Below, piece by piece: positions 8,381 through 17,193 of a stretch of 64,000 nt of DNA. The stretch is from an uncultured Flavobacteriales bacterium (GTDB taxonomy: Bacteria > Bacteroidota > Bacteroidia > Flavobacteriales_D > Crocinitomicaceae). The notes under the pieces are model-generated. The model saw nothing but the letters and a program-made list of their open reading frames with translations. It searched no databases and was not told the DNA's origin. The translations under genes and the position numbers were made by a program. Positions within the stretch are counted from its first letter, which is position 1. Every line of letters starts with the position of its first letter. The stretch is taken from the NCBI GenBank assembly GCA_903939755.1, contig CAJAII010000013.1, positions 1 to 64,000 on the forward strand. The letters are read 5' to 3'.

Positions 8381-8503
8381 TCTCGACTCCGCTCGATTCA
8401 CTAAGAGGGCATCGAGCGGAGTCGAGATGCGCTCGATAAGCTTAATGGCAGCTAGCCGAGTGTTCCGACGAAGGAGGAATGTACCGAGACTAGCAACATT
8501 AAG
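8381..8503. repeat. Palindromic REP/BIME-like element
   Basis: First part: perfect 17-bp inverted repeat, TCTCGACTCCGCTCGAT at 8381-8397 and its complement at 8411-8427, loop 13 nt. A second overlapping stem TCGAG/CTCGA (8422-8436) would compete with it. Second part: a long imperfect palindrome with CTTAATG (8441-8447) pairing CATTAAG (8497-8503), GCTAG (8451) pairing CTAGC (8490), and TTCC (8463) pairing GGAA (8476). This style of intergenic repeat is familiar from Bacteroidetes genomes. It abuts the truncated end of ORF6N copy C. No RAYT/IS200-type transposase lies in the window. Confidence 0.7.
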
Positions 8504-8569
8504 AAAGTGAAAAAGGAATTGTCACACAAGAAAATAATGATTAAAACCTTACTAAGTTTTGCAGCGGAA

Positions 8570-11500
8570 TTATGCGTTTATTTTGATCGCCCTTCTGGCT
8601 GCAATCTTGTCTTTAATTCTATCCACCACGTAATACATCATTGGCACAACAATAATGGTTAGCAACATCGAAGACGTAAGTCCGCCAATAAGCACCCATG
8701 CCAATCCATTTTTCCAAACGGCACCAGCTCCTGTTGCGAATGCAATTGGTATCATACCAATCACCATGGCAATAGTGGTCATTAAAATTGGACGCATTCG
8801 CTCCCGAACAGCTGTTAGAAGGGCCATATAGGTTGATTTCCCATCTTCTTTAAGTTTATTGGTAAAATCAACAATTAGGATGGCATTCTTGGCGACTAAA
8901 CCAAGTAGCATTAACATGCCAAGCATGGTGAAAATTCCCATACTGGAAGCAGAGAGGTTCAAGGCAAGAATAGCTCCTACTAGCGCAACAAGAATGGAAA
9001 AAAGGACAACAAATGGATACACATAATTATCATAAAGAACCACCATAATTAAATACACTAAGATGAGACCAATTCCCATAGCGGTTCCCAGTGAACCAAC
9101 GGATTCTTTCTGTCGCTTAACTTCTCCCCCCCATAACATTCTGACATTTTTATCCAATGGTGATTTCTCTAAATATTTATCTAATCCGCTGGCCACATTC
9201 CCTGCGGCTGTACCTAATACATAACAACGAATCGTAGTACTTGCAATTCGGTTTTTTCGCTCTAAACTTCCATTTGCTTTATCAATTGAAAGCGTGGCAA
9301 ACTCACCTAAAAGAACTTGTGTTCCATCCGTGGTGGTAAAAGGAATTTGCTTTAAATCGTCAATATTTTCTCGATTGGCTTTGTCTAGCATCACTTTTAT
9401 TGCATATTCCTCCCCTTTGACATCGAATTGTGCGTCATCATTCCCAGTTAGTCCATTTTGCAACTGCATACCAACAACGGCAATTGGCAAACCTAAATGG
9501 CCCATTTTTTCGCGATCTAGTTCAATCCTAATTTCTGAGGTAATATCATCTGTAGAAATAACGGGATCTTTTGCCCCTTTCATGGCCAGTAATACACCTT
9601 TTATCCGTCTTGCCTCTTTCATCAATAATTCACTGTCATCGGAAGATAAAAATATTTCAATTGGCGCCTCCTCCGATTCAATCATTCCCATATTAATAGC
9701 CTTGACCTCAATTCCCGGAAATTTATCTTCAATTTTCTTACGAATCTTGTTCATGTAAGGAATTGTCGGATAGGTTAAATGTTTGTCTTTTTTGAGTTTA
9801 ACCGTCAACTCTGATTTATTTTCAACTCCAAAGGCCGCTGCTCCCATACCAGAACTTGGGCCACCAATATTAGCAAACACAATATCCACCATGTCTTTTT
9901 GGTCCAGAATGAGTTGTTCAATTTGGAGTGTTGTTGCATTATTTTCCTTAAACGTGGTGCTTTTATCGTATTTCAGCTTAAGCATAAATTTCCCTTGATC
10001 ACCTTGCGCAACAAATTCTTGACCGACAATCCCTAGAGCCATTGCGCCGAAACTCGCAATAAAAATTAGTAAAATTGCTGAACCCATAATTATTTTGTGT
10101 TTTAAAGACCAAGCCACTAGCGCAACATAAGCATCGGTAAAAGCGAGAACTCTTCTTTCAAACCAGGCCAAAATCGCATGAAACCAATTTTTTGGGTTTA
10201 AGGTAATATCCTTCGCCATGCGTGATGCCAACCAAGGGGTTAAGGTAAAACAAACGAGTAAAGACATGAGCGTAGAAACCACTACAACCACAGAAAACTG
10301 ACGAAGAATATCGGCAATAATACCGTCAATAAAAACAACTGGAGAGAAAACAACCACATCGACCAAGGTAATAGCAAGTGCCGTAAAACCAATTTCATTT
10401 CGACCATCAAGCGCAGCTGTTCTCCTATCTTTTCCCATTTTCAAATGGCGGTAAATATTTTCAAGTACCACAATCGAATCATCCACCAAAATACCAATTA
10501 CCAAAGACATGGCTAAAAGTGTCATAAGGTTTAGGGTATAACCCAACAGGTACATCACAATAAAGGTCGAAATTAACGACGCTGGAATAGAAATAAGAAC
10601 AATGATTGCGTTACGGAGCGTATGTAAGAACATCAGCATAACCAGTGCAACAAGAAAAATAGCAATTTCTAAGTCATGAATTACCGCATCAACAGATTCT
10701 AAGGTAGGAATGGAAGTATCGGTGGCTATGGTAAAACGAAGGCCAATATTTTTATATTTTTCTTCTATAGCTTTCAATTTTTCCTTGGTAGCATTCGCCA
10801 TATCCACCGCATTCGCGTCACTTTGTTTACTAATTCGGAGTCCAATACCGTTCACCCCATTTAAGCGACAAATCGTTAATTTATCAATTTCCGAATCAAG
10901 CACCTCAGCCACATCCTTTAAGCGAATGGAGGAAGAACTAGATGAAAAAATGATGAGATTTTCCAATTGATCAATAGAAATAAACTTACCCGAAAGACGT
11001 ACGGTAAATTGGTCATTATCGTTGTTAATCTTTCCGGTCGGAAATTCTACGTTAGCTCCCGAAATGGCCTGATTAATGGAAGATAAGGTCAGGCCCATTG
11101 ATTTCAATTTATCATTATCGACATTAATTCTAAATGCACGGTTTTCACCCCCAATCATTTGAATTTGCGCTACCCCTTTTGTCTGTTTAATTTGCGGTAG
11201 AATTTGATCTTCCATCAGAGCCATTAATTCCCTATCGGTAGTTTTAGTAGCTACTACCGTTGCTTGAAGCACAGGCGAAGCATTCGGTTCTATTTTAGTA
11301 ATAACGGGCTTAAGGGCTCCTTCGGGTAACTTATTTTCGACGTTATTTATTTTTCGTTGGGCATCCTGAATTGACTTATCCATGTTTGCAGATGCTGTAA
11401 ATTCAAGTAATACCACGCATGCATTATCCAAGGAGAAAGAGGTAACCTCTGCAATATTTTCCAATCCACTTAAGGCATCTTCGAGCGGCTTGGAAACTTG

Positions 11501-11683
11501 ATTTTCTACTGTTTTAGGAGACGCCCCCGGGTAAGTGGTGGTGATCATCAATACTGGCGGAGAAAAATCAGGCAGCAATTCATAACTTAACTGCTTATAG
11601 CACAAAATCCCACCACCAATTAAAATGGTAAAGAGGACAATTATAAAAGACGGTCTTTTTATCGATAATTCTGTTAATGTCAT
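8570..11683 (-). CDS. RND efflux transporter, AcrB/HAE1-type inner membrane pump
   Basis: A 1037-residue proton-driven pump, full length for the family, exporting drugs or other amphiphilic compounds. Features: N-terminal helix after MTLTELSIKRPSFIIVL, periplasmic porter domain with TTYPGASPKTVENQV, the helix-4 motif GILVDDSIVVLENI near 400 with the paired Asp of hydrophobe/amphiphile exporters, a second porter domain, and a C-terminal helix bundle with GLVAKNAILIVDF. The Asp pair separates it from the metal pump at 0.8-4.9 kb (DFGLIVDG). It is last in the TetR-TolC-MFP-RND operon, 8 nt after the adaptor. Substrate cannot be told from the sequence. Confidence 0.93.
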   Translation of the reverse strand: MTLTELSIKRPSFIIVLFTILIGGGILCYKQLSYELLPDFSPPVLMITTTYPGASPKTVENQVSKPLEDALSGLENIAEVTSFSLDNACVVLLEFTASANMDKSIQDAQRKINNVENKLPEGALKPVITKIEPNASPVLQATVVATKTTDRELMALMEDQILPQIKQTKGVAQIQMIGGENRAFRINVDNDKLKSMGLTLSSINQAISGANVEFPTGKINNDNDQFTVRLSGKFISIDQLENLIIFSSSSSSIRLKDVAEVLDSEIDKLTICRLNGVNGIGLRISKQSDANAVDMANATKEKLKAIEEKYKNIGLRFTIATDTSIPTLESVDAVIHDLEIAIFLVALVMLMFLHTLRNAIIVLISIPASLISTFIVMYLLGYTLNLMTLLAMSLVIGILVDDSIVVLENIYRHLKMGKDRRTAALDGRNEIGFTALAITLVDVVVFSPVVFIDGIIADILRQFSVVVVVSTLMSLLVCFTLTPWLASRMAKDITLNPKNWFHAILAWFERRVLAFTDAYVALVAWSLKHKIIMGSAILLIFIASFGAMALGIVGQEFVAQGDQGKFMLKLKYDKSTTFKENNATTLQIEQLILDQKDMVDIVFANIGGPSSGMGAAAFGVENKSELTVKLKKDKHLTYPTIPYMNKIRKKIEDKFPGIEVKAINMGMIESEEAPIEIFLSSDDSELLMKEARRIKGVLLAMKGAKDPVISTDDITSEIRIELDREKMGHLGLPIAVVGMQLQNGLTGNDDAQFDVKGEEYAIKVMLDKANRENIDDLKQIPFTTTDGTQVLLGEFATLSIDKANGSLERKNRIASTTIRCYVLGTAAGNVASGLDKYLEKSPLDKNVRMLWGGEVKRQKESVGSLGTAMGIGLILVYLIMVVLYDNYVYPFVVLFSILVALVGAILALNLSASSMGIFTMLGMLMLLGLVAKNAILIVDFTNKLKEDGKSTYMALLTAVRERMRPILMTTIAMVIGMIPIAFATGAGAVWKNGLAWVLIGGLTSSMLLTIIVVPMMYYVVDRIKDKIAARRAIKINA

Positions 11684-11691
11684 TTTAGGTG

Positions 11692-12747
11692 TTATTTCAA
11701 TGTTTTAACTGGAGATCCAGCCGTTAAATTAACCTGACCTTTAAGGATGATGCGATCATCTTTAGTTATGCCATTGATGACTTCGATATAATCACCATCT
11801 GAGGTTCCTGCAGTAAAATAAGTGAGCGTTGCTTTTCCATTTTTAATAAGGTACACTGCAGGATTTTTAGTGGATCCAACCAAGGCCTTACGAGGAACAG
11901 ATAGCACTGTTACGCTATTTGAAGATAATAAACGCGTAGTAGCAAACATACCTGATCGCAATTCTTTATTGGCATTAGCAACCAACACTTGCACTTTAAA
12001 ATTATGCATCTTATCCGCTTGAATACCAATCAGTGATACCTTACCTGAAAAACTTTTTCCAGGAAAGACATCCACATTAACCGAGACTTGCTGATTAAGT
12101 ACAAAGTTTTGAATGTCTCTTTCTGGTACACTTACCGTTAATTTTAATTGAGAAATATCGGTGATTTCAAAAACAGGAGTTCCGATACCGACCACCGAAC
12201 CTAAATCGACTAGTTTCTTAGTAACAACGCCTGAAAATGGGGCTTTTAATACATTTCCACTTAATTGTTTTAACACTTGTTTTCGTTGAATCTGAGAAGA
12301 TTGTAATGCAAATTTTGCTTTTTCCAATTGCACTGCCGGTACCGCTTCAGATTTTGCCAAAGCAGTAAGGCGTTCCAAATCATTGGACTGACTTTCGATA
12401 GAAACATCCAAATTTTCAAGTTGATACTGCAGCATTTCATTATCTAATTGCAGCAAGATTGCTCCCTGATTTATGAATTGGCCTTCTTGTACATTAATGC
12501 TTATTATTTTCCCTTGTCCCTCAGAACCTATTAGATTGATTCGGTTAGGCTCGAAAGTCCCAAGAAACGAAAACTGACTGTCGAAAGTATGAACTTCAGC
12601 ACGTCCGTCTTCTACCAAAATTGGGGTTGATGTGTCGTGAATGTAAATTTCTTTAGCGATCTTATTTTTATTTTTCAGTAATTGAAAAATGGAAAGAGAA
12701 ATAAGAACAATGCTTATGATACCAACTGTGATGACTCTTTTATTCAT
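11692..12747 (-). CDS. RND periplasmic adaptor (membrane fusion protein)
   Basis: 351 residues; one N-terminal membrane anchor (about 5-24) and no lipobox, then the lipoyl/barrel-sandwich halves (GKIISINVQEGQFINQG and LKAPFSGVVTKKLVDLG) flanking a short coiled-coil hairpin (about 120-170), and a beta-barrel and membrane-proximal domain to the end. It couples the RND pump to the outer membrane channel. It lies between the TolC-like gene and the pump; the gaps of 31 and 8 nt support one operon. Length is typical of the short Bacteroidetes adaptors. Confidence 0.9.
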   Translation of the reverse strand: MNKRVITVGIISIVLISLSIFQLLKNKNKIAKEIYIHDTSTPILVEDGRAEVHTFDSQFSFLGTFEPNRINLIGSEGQGKIISINVQEGQFINQGAILLQLDNEMLQYQLENLDVSIESQSNDLERLTALAKSEAVPAVQLEKAKFALQSSQIQRKQVLKQLSGNVLKAPFSGVVTKKLVDLGSVVGIGTPVFEITDISQLKLTVSVPERDIQNFVLNQQVSVNVDVFPGKSFSGKVSLIGIQADKMHNFKVQVLVANANKELRSGMFATTRLLSSNSVTVLSVPRKALVGSTKNPAVYLIKNGKATLTYFTAGTSDGDYIEVINGITKDDRIILKGQVNLTAGSPVKTLK

Positions 12748-12778
12748 GTTAAACTTTAATTTAATTAATCAATTCCAT

Positions 12779-14077
12779 TTATTTAATACTGCCTATTGAT
12801 CTCAAATAAGCTAATTCTGCTTGTCTTAACTGAATGTAGGCAGCTACTACATTTGTTTGGGCTTGCTGAAGACCATTTTCCGCTTGAATTAACTCATTGC
12901 TGCTAATTGTTCCAGCAGTAAATTGAGCTTGTGTTTGCACATACACTTTATTGGCAAGGCTCAATTGCTCTTTGGCGGTCTCCAGTGAACTCGACTGAAC
13001 ATCAATTTGATTTTTTGCAGTTTCAGTAAGAAGCGCTAACTGCTTTGTCAATAATACTTCCTGATTTTCAAGTTTATCCTTATTTAAAGCATTCATCTTT
13101 TGCTTGTTGTATTTTTCGAAACCATCGAAAAGGGTCCAATCTAAATGCAAACCAAGAAAAGCAGAATTAATTCCGGTACGAAAATCATCTTTTGGCTTAA
13201 TGTTATAAGCGTAATTGTACGAAGCATAAAATGAAACGCTTGGCAAATACGCCATCTTTGTCCCCTTTCTTTCCTCCGCGTTCATTTCTTTCTGCGCTGC
13301 CATTAATTCAAGTTCCGGATGATTGATATTATTTTGATCGACTAAAATGGTGTTTTCCATCATTTCATCGCTTACTAAGCTCAATGAGCTATCCGAATTA
13401 ACACCGATGAGTATTTTCAATAGCGAACTTAATTGAGTCTTCGTGGCTTCCATAGTGAGTTTGCTATTAAGAAGCGTTAAACGGCTAATTTTTAATTTAT
13501 CCACTTCCGTATCAATGACCAAACCCAATTCGTAAGATTTTTGAAGGTTAGCAATTAATTTAGTTAGGTTAGCGATATTCGATTCAACGAATTCCAGCTG
13601 TTTTACAATCGCTTGAAGATTAAAATACGTGCTAGAGACCTGTTGTTTAATGTCCTGTTGCATCAAACGCTCCTGTGCCGCCACAATTTTTTGATTAATA
13701 TCCAAAGCCGCAAATCCATAATTCAATTGAGGATTGTACAGAATTTGGGTAAGCTGAATATTATTTGAAAGATTGAATGGAACGCCAAATTGCACCGTTG
13801 AGTACGTACCTGGAGGACCACCAAAAAATTCAGCAGGAACAACCTGACCAGCGATAATCGCATTGTACCTGTAATCGCCTGTTGCCGTAATTTTTGGGAG
13901 TCGAGATGCTAAATATACTTTTTTCTGAATCGCATTCATATCGATATCCAATCGAGCATTACGAATGTTGGTATTGGCTGTATCTGCCATTTTCAAACAA
14001 GTAGCTAAATCTAGTACTTGAGAAAAGACACTTGATGAAACCAAACAAGTTGCGATTACAATTATTCTAATTTTCAT
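12779..14077 (-). CDS. TolC-family outer membrane efflux protein
   Basis: 432 residues. Signal peptide MKIRIIVIATCLVSSSVFSQ, then two repeats of the outer-membrane-efflux fold with long alpha-helical stretches (about 150-220 and 330-410), ending LAYLRSIGSIK. Start chosen at MKIRIIV because it gives a clean signal peptide; the longer frame adds ten residues and overlaps the TetR gene. It forms the exit duct for the adaptor and RND pump downstream. The first gene of the operon (tetR) ends about 10 nt before it. Confidence 0.9.
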   Translation of the reverse strand: MKIRIIVIATCLVSSSVFSQVLDLATCLKMADTANTNIRNARLDIDMNAIQKKVYLASRLPKITATGDYRYNAIIAGQVVPAEFFGGPPGTYSTVQFGVPFNLSNNIQLTQILYNPQLNYGFAALDINQKIVAAQERLMQQDIKQQVSSTYFNLQAIVKQLEFVESNIANLTKLIANLQKSYELGLVIDTEVDKLKISRLTLLNSKLTMEATKTQLSSLLKILIGVNSDSSLSLVSDEMMENTILVDQNNINHPELELMAAQKEMNAEERKGTKMAYLPSVSFYASYNYAYNIKPKDDFRTGINSAFLGLHLDWTLFDGFEKYNKQKMNALNKDKLENQEVLLTKQLALLTETAKNQIDVQSSSLETAKEQLSLANKVYVQTQAQFTAGTISSNELIQAENGLQQAQTNVVAAYIQLRQAELAYLRSIGSIK

Positions 14078-14087
14078 AATTATTATA

Positions 14088-14711
14088 TTAAATAGTTTTA
14101 ATTTCATTCGGAAATAAATAATTTATTATCATATCAGAAACCATAATTTTATAAGAATCCACATGCTTGACATATTGTTCATCTGACAAACTATGCAGAT
14201 TTTGAATAAGCGGTTTCGCCATAAATGGATACTGACAATTCGAAATCACCAATAGAGTAATTCCAACCATGTCAACTTTTCTCATTTCCCCTTTTTTCTG
14301 AGCCTCCAACGCCTGAGTAATCACACCCGTATTATATATTTTAGGTAAAATATGAGTCACAGCTAAAACATCATTATTTTTCCGTGATAATTCATTAATA
14401 ATAAAACGGGGGATTTCAGGATACTTAGAAAGAAAGTCGTATTCCCGTTCGATTAATATTTTCAATTTATCTTTAATGGAAAGATCTGAAGAAAACACAC
14501 TTACCATGGATTCAAAAAACTCATCCATTACCGCTTGAAAGATGAGTTGAAACAATTTATTTTTAGAACGGAAGTAATAGTTCACAAGCGCCACATTCAT
14601 CCCCGCCTCTTTCGCAATTTCGCGAGAAGTGCACCCCGAAAATCCTTTTGCTATGAAAACAAGCTTGGCTGCAGCTTTCATTTTTTCTTCGGTGGTTACG
14701 CTAGTTGACAT
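14088..14711 (-). CDS. TetR/AcrR-family regulator of the efflux operon
   Basis: 207 residues from MSTSVTTEEKMKAAAK. An N-terminal helix-turn-helix of the TetR type is clear (FSGCTSREIAKEAGMNVALVN then YYFRSKNKLFQ, about 30-55), followed by a helical ligand and dimer domain. The longer frame (20 extra residues) would start upstream of the -7 box at 14736-14729 and include the palindromic operator, so the shorter start is preferred. As first gene of the efflux operon, with a perfect palindrome just upstream, it most likely represses its own operon and releases on drug binding. The ligand is unknown. Confidence 0.88.
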   Translation of the reverse strand: MSTSVTTEEKMKAAAKLVFIAKGFSGCTSREIAKEAGMNVALVNYYFRSKNKLFQLIFQAVMDEFFESMVSVFSSDLSIKDKLKILIEREYDFLSKYPEIPRFIINELSRKNNDVLAVTHILPKIYNTGVITQALEAQKKGEMRKVDMVGITLLVISNCQYPFMAKPLIQNLHSLSDEQYVKHVDSYKIMVSDMIINYLFPNEIKTI

Positions 14712-14728
14712 AAAATAATAATGGTTTG

Positions 14729-14736
14729 CAAATTTA
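14729..14736 (-). promoter_or_regulatory. -7 box TAAATTTG of the tetR-efflux operon
   Basis: Exact TAnnTTTG match 18 nt before the tetR ATG on the minus strand. The palindromic operator at 14746-14763 covers the region just upstream, where a -33 element would sit. Confidence 0.6.
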
Positions 14737-14745
14737 AACACTTTA

Positions 14746-14763
14746 TTTAAACAATTGTTTAAA
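14746..14763. promoter_or_regulatory. Perfect 18-bp palindrome, candidate TetR operator
   Basis: TTTAAACAATTGTTTAAA is perfectly self-complementary and lies 10 bp upstream of the -7 box. Size, symmetry and position fit a TetR-family dimer site that blocks RNA polymerase. The regulator's own gene follows directly. Confidence 0.6.
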
Positions 14764-14810
14764 ACACACAAACAAAAAATTATTTATTCAGAAAATTCCA
14801 TAAAAAATGA

Positions 14811-16067
14811 TTAATCTTGCTCCTCCCAGATTTGAATTTGCTTTTCATTGGTCACGTTAATGACAGGGAGTCCATTTTTATCAATTTCAACTAATCCCGT
14901 TACAACGATATATTTACCGGCCAAGTCTACTTCTGGCTTGTAGCTAAAATTACGCCTAGCATCCTTCCAAATAGTTACGGTAAAAAGTTGATGCGGAAAG
15001 GATTGGTCTAAATTCAAGAAAGTAGCTTGTGATTTTGAAGAGAATTTAGCGCTAACCACCTTTCCAATAATTGAAACCTTGCTTCCCACTTTAGAAAGGG
15101 CTTGAGCAGTATTAAAATGCCCTTTGGGTAAATCAAAAACATATAGCGGTTCGACGTCGCCCTCTTTAGTTTGCGCGTTCCACAGCGAAAAATCAGCTTT
15201 TGATTCAATTGTTTGAGCGGTAACAGCATCTATTTTAGAGAAAAAATCAAGTCCTGTTAATTTTTCAATACTATCAATTGAAACCACGTAAGCACTTGGC
15301 GGCATATCGCATTTTTTATTTGGCATAAGAAAAGCCATCCCTTTGGGATTTTCCGCATTTAAATCAGCAATTATTTTGTAGTGAAGCCCCGGTATAGGTA
15401 ATTTATTCAAGCCTTTTTCGACCTTAGGAAGATTCTTATCCAAAATTGGTCCTGTGATGATATAGTAAGGCTTTGGGGTATTCGCCATAATTCGCCGCAT
15501 TAAGTCTTCCACCTCAGCCCATGATTCACGGTTAAAACCTGGCGTTTGGGGGGTCATGTTACTATAAAAATACGATTCACTCAAGGCCTTTTGCGACCAA
15601 CGAAAATCGGCAGATGGCGCTAAATGGCCTCGATCAAACCCAAAATTTTCAAATTTATACGTGCCATCATCCTGCAGTTTTTTTGTGAAATAATCTTGTT
15701 CTGCACCATCACCACAATCAACTAAACTATCTCTTCGAAAGTCGTTTGTTCTTGATACACCACCAATAAGGACATCAGGACTTAGTACATGGAAAGCCCA
15801 CGCGGCTAATTTCGATTCACAATCAAATCCAAGAATCATCGCTGAATGTTCGGCAATATCCAATGTTTTTTTACTTATTGGAATACCAATCTCATTTAGT
15901 TTAACAATGGATGCTTTTAGCTTTAGCTCTTCAATTTGATTAGCAATTTCAATTTCCTTCTTTTTAATTTCAACAAGTTGTTGTTGCATCACTTCCAAAT
16001 CCGTTTGCCCAAAGAGAAAGGAAAAATGGCTAAAAACAAGCGCTAAAAAAACGAAACGGAGATTCAT
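14811..16067 (-). CDS. Secreted DNA/RNA non-specific endonuclease with C-terminal OB-fold
   Basis: 418 residues. Signal peptide MNLRFVFLALVFSHFSFLFGQ, a short coiled coil (about 25-55, rich in Glu/Lys), then the NUC (beta-beta-alpha metal) nuclease domain (about 70-300). The DRGHLAPSADF motif carries catalytic His148 (DRGH), and a downstream metal-binding Asn lies in TPGFNRESW. The last ~95 residues (VGSKVSIIGKVVSAKF to the end) look like an OB-fold nucleic-acid-binding domain, which would hold the substrate. The protein is predicted periplasmic or secreted and degrades DNA and RNA. It follows the SPFH gene by 19 nt on the same strand. A T9SS sorting domain is absent. Confidence 0.87.
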   Translation of the reverse strand: MNLRFVFLALVFSHFSFLFGQTDLEVMQQQLVEIKKKEIEIANQIEELKLKASIVKLNEIGIPISKKTLDIAEHSAMILGFDCESKLAAWAFHVLSPDVLIGGVSRTNDFRRDSLVDCGDGAEQDYFTKKLQDDGTYKFENFGFDRGHLAPSADFRWSQKALSESYFYSNMTPQTPGFNRESWAEVEDLMRRIMANTPKPYYIITGPILDKNLPKVEKGLNKLPIPGLHYKIIADLNAENPKGMAFLMPNKKCDMPPSAYVVSIDSIEKLTGLDFFSKIDAVTAQTIESKADFSLWNAQTKEGDVEPLYVFDLPKGHFNTAQALSKVGSKVSIIGKVVSAKFSSKSQATFLNLDQSFPHQLFTVTIWKDARRNFSYKPEVDLAGKYIVVTGLVEIDKNGLPVINVTNEKQIQIWEEQD

Positions 16068-16086
16068 CTATTCTACAATAAAAATT

Positions 16087-17001
16087 TTACTTCTTATCTT
16101 TACTTAGCATTGCTTGAATTTGCTGCATCGTCTTATGCATTCCTTCAGCGCTACCATCTAAGAAAATCGTATTTCCTTTTCCGTATTCAGCAAAGTTTTT
16201 GATTGCTTCGGTCCACATGGAAAAAAGGATCACATTCGTATCTAAATTTGCTTGTTGCATTTGTTCTGCTGCTTCAGACATCCCCTTGGCGACTTCTTGA
16301 CGGAACAGTGCGACACCTTGACCGCGTAACATAGCCGCTTCTTTCTCAGCTAAAGCTGCAATTTTAATCGCGTTACCATCTGCTTCTGCGGCCTTTGTTT
16401 TTGTAATTAAAAGCGCTTGTCCTTCATTTTCTGCTGCTGCTTTTAGGTTATTGGAGGCAACCACTCGGCTCATGCTTTCAATAATCGCTTGATCGAAAGT
16501 AATATCGTTTATTTGCAAGTCAATTAAATGATACCCCCACATTTCAAGTGTATGATCGATTTGATTTTTAACACTATCGACTAATTCGTGGCGTAAACCA
16601 AGAATTTCAGCCTGTTTTTGGCTGGCTACATACGATCGAATTGACCCTTCAATCGTACGAATTAAGGCTTGCATAAAATCCTTGTTACCGATAAACTTGA
16701 AGGCTACTTTCTTGATGGTTTCCTCTTGCTCATCCATAACACTATACAGCAACATACTTTTGAAGTATACATTTGCTTGATCGATAGTTATTGCTTGAAA
16801 TTCCATTTCAATACTTTGATTCTGTACTGAAATTTGCCTGTATACTTTTTCAAAAATCGGAATTTTCATACGTAAACCTGGCATTAAAACACGCTGATAT
16901 TTCCCGAAAAGAGTAATAACTGCGATGCTACCTTGCGTAACTGTTAAGAACGAACTGAAAAAAATAAGGGCAATAATGCCTAAGGGAATGTAGACTTCCA
17001 T
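16087..17001 (-). CDS. SPFH/Band 7 membrane protein
   Basis: 304 residues with one N-terminal membrane helix (IPLGIIALIFFSSFLTVT), the Band 7 domain (about 20-200, VITLFGKYQRVLMPGLRM), and a C-terminal coiled-coil of Ala/Glu-rich sequence (AAAENEGQALLITKTKAAEADGN, shown here only as positions about 195-240). Stomatin/HflK-like proteins oligomerise on membranes and act as scaffolds for proteases or other membrane enzymes. The usual NfeD partner is not adjacent. It lies between a 37-residue lipoprotein gene (5-nt gap) and the nuclease gene, suggesting a three-gene operon. Exact role unknown. Confidence 0.85.
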   Translation of the reverse strand: MEVYIPLGIIALIFFSSFLTVTQGSIAVITLFGKYQRVLMPGLRMKIPIFEKVYRQISVQNQSIEMEFQAITIDQANVYFKSMLLYSVMDEQEETIKKVAFKFIGNKDFMQALIRTIEGSIRSYVASQKQAEILGLRHELVDSVKNQIDHTLEMWGYHLIDLQINDITFDQAIIESMSRVVASNNLKAAAENEGQALLITKTKAAEADGNAIKIAALAEKEAAMLRGQGVALFRQEVAKGMSEAAEQMQQANLDTNVILFSMWTEAIKNFAEYGKGNTIFLDGSAEGMHKTMQQIQAMLSKDKK

Positions 17002-17006
17002 ACTAG

Positions 17007-17120
17007 TTAGTTAATTTGAGATGAAACCTTTGAACACGTGCATGATTTACTAGAAGAACAAGCAGAAAAAAGCACCATACCTAATAATACAATGCTACAA
17101 ATTGATATGATTCTTTTCAT
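17007..17120 (-). CDS. Small lipoprotein, 37 residues
   Basis: Short reading frame from ATG 17120-17118 to TAA 17009-17007. It encodes a basic start (MKRIIS), a hydrophobic stretch and the lipobox LFSAC (Cys21), followed by SSSKSCTCSKVSSQIN. The mature part would be only about 17 residues with two more Cys. A TATTTTTG -7 box lies 14 nt upstream. The next gene (SPFH) starts 5 nt downstream. Lipobox, promoter and tight spacing support a real gene; function unknown. Confidence 0.62.
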   Translation of the reverse strand: MKRIISICSIVLLGMVLFSACSSSKSCTCSKVSSQIN

Positions 17121-17133
17121 ATGGTAAATGTAA

Positions 17134-17141
17134 CAAAAATA
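17134..17141 (-). promoter_or_regulatory. -7 box TATTTTTG for the lipoprotein-SPFH-nuclease operon
   Basis: Exact TAnnTTTG match reading leftward, 14 nt before the small lipoprotein ATG. It is the only exact match between the divergent genes on this strand. Confidence 0.5.
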
Positions 17142-17181
17142 TCCGCAAAATATAATTACTAATCAACAAATTGATTTTACT

Positions 17182-17189
17182 TAATTTTG
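17182..17189 (+). promoter_or_regulatory. -7 box TAATTTTG for the outer membrane protein gene
   Basis: Exact TAnnTTTG match 4 nt before the ATG at 17194, giving a nearly leaderless transcript. Confidence 0.5.
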
Positions 17190-17193
17190 TAGT

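Noticed and set aside
830-8500. Conjugative element (ICE)
   Set aside because: Integrase, metal cargo and repeats are present, but there is no relaxase, coupling protein or transfer gene.
8381-8503. CRISPR repeat
   Set aside because: Palindromes occur once each, with no regular repeat-spacer array and no cas genes.
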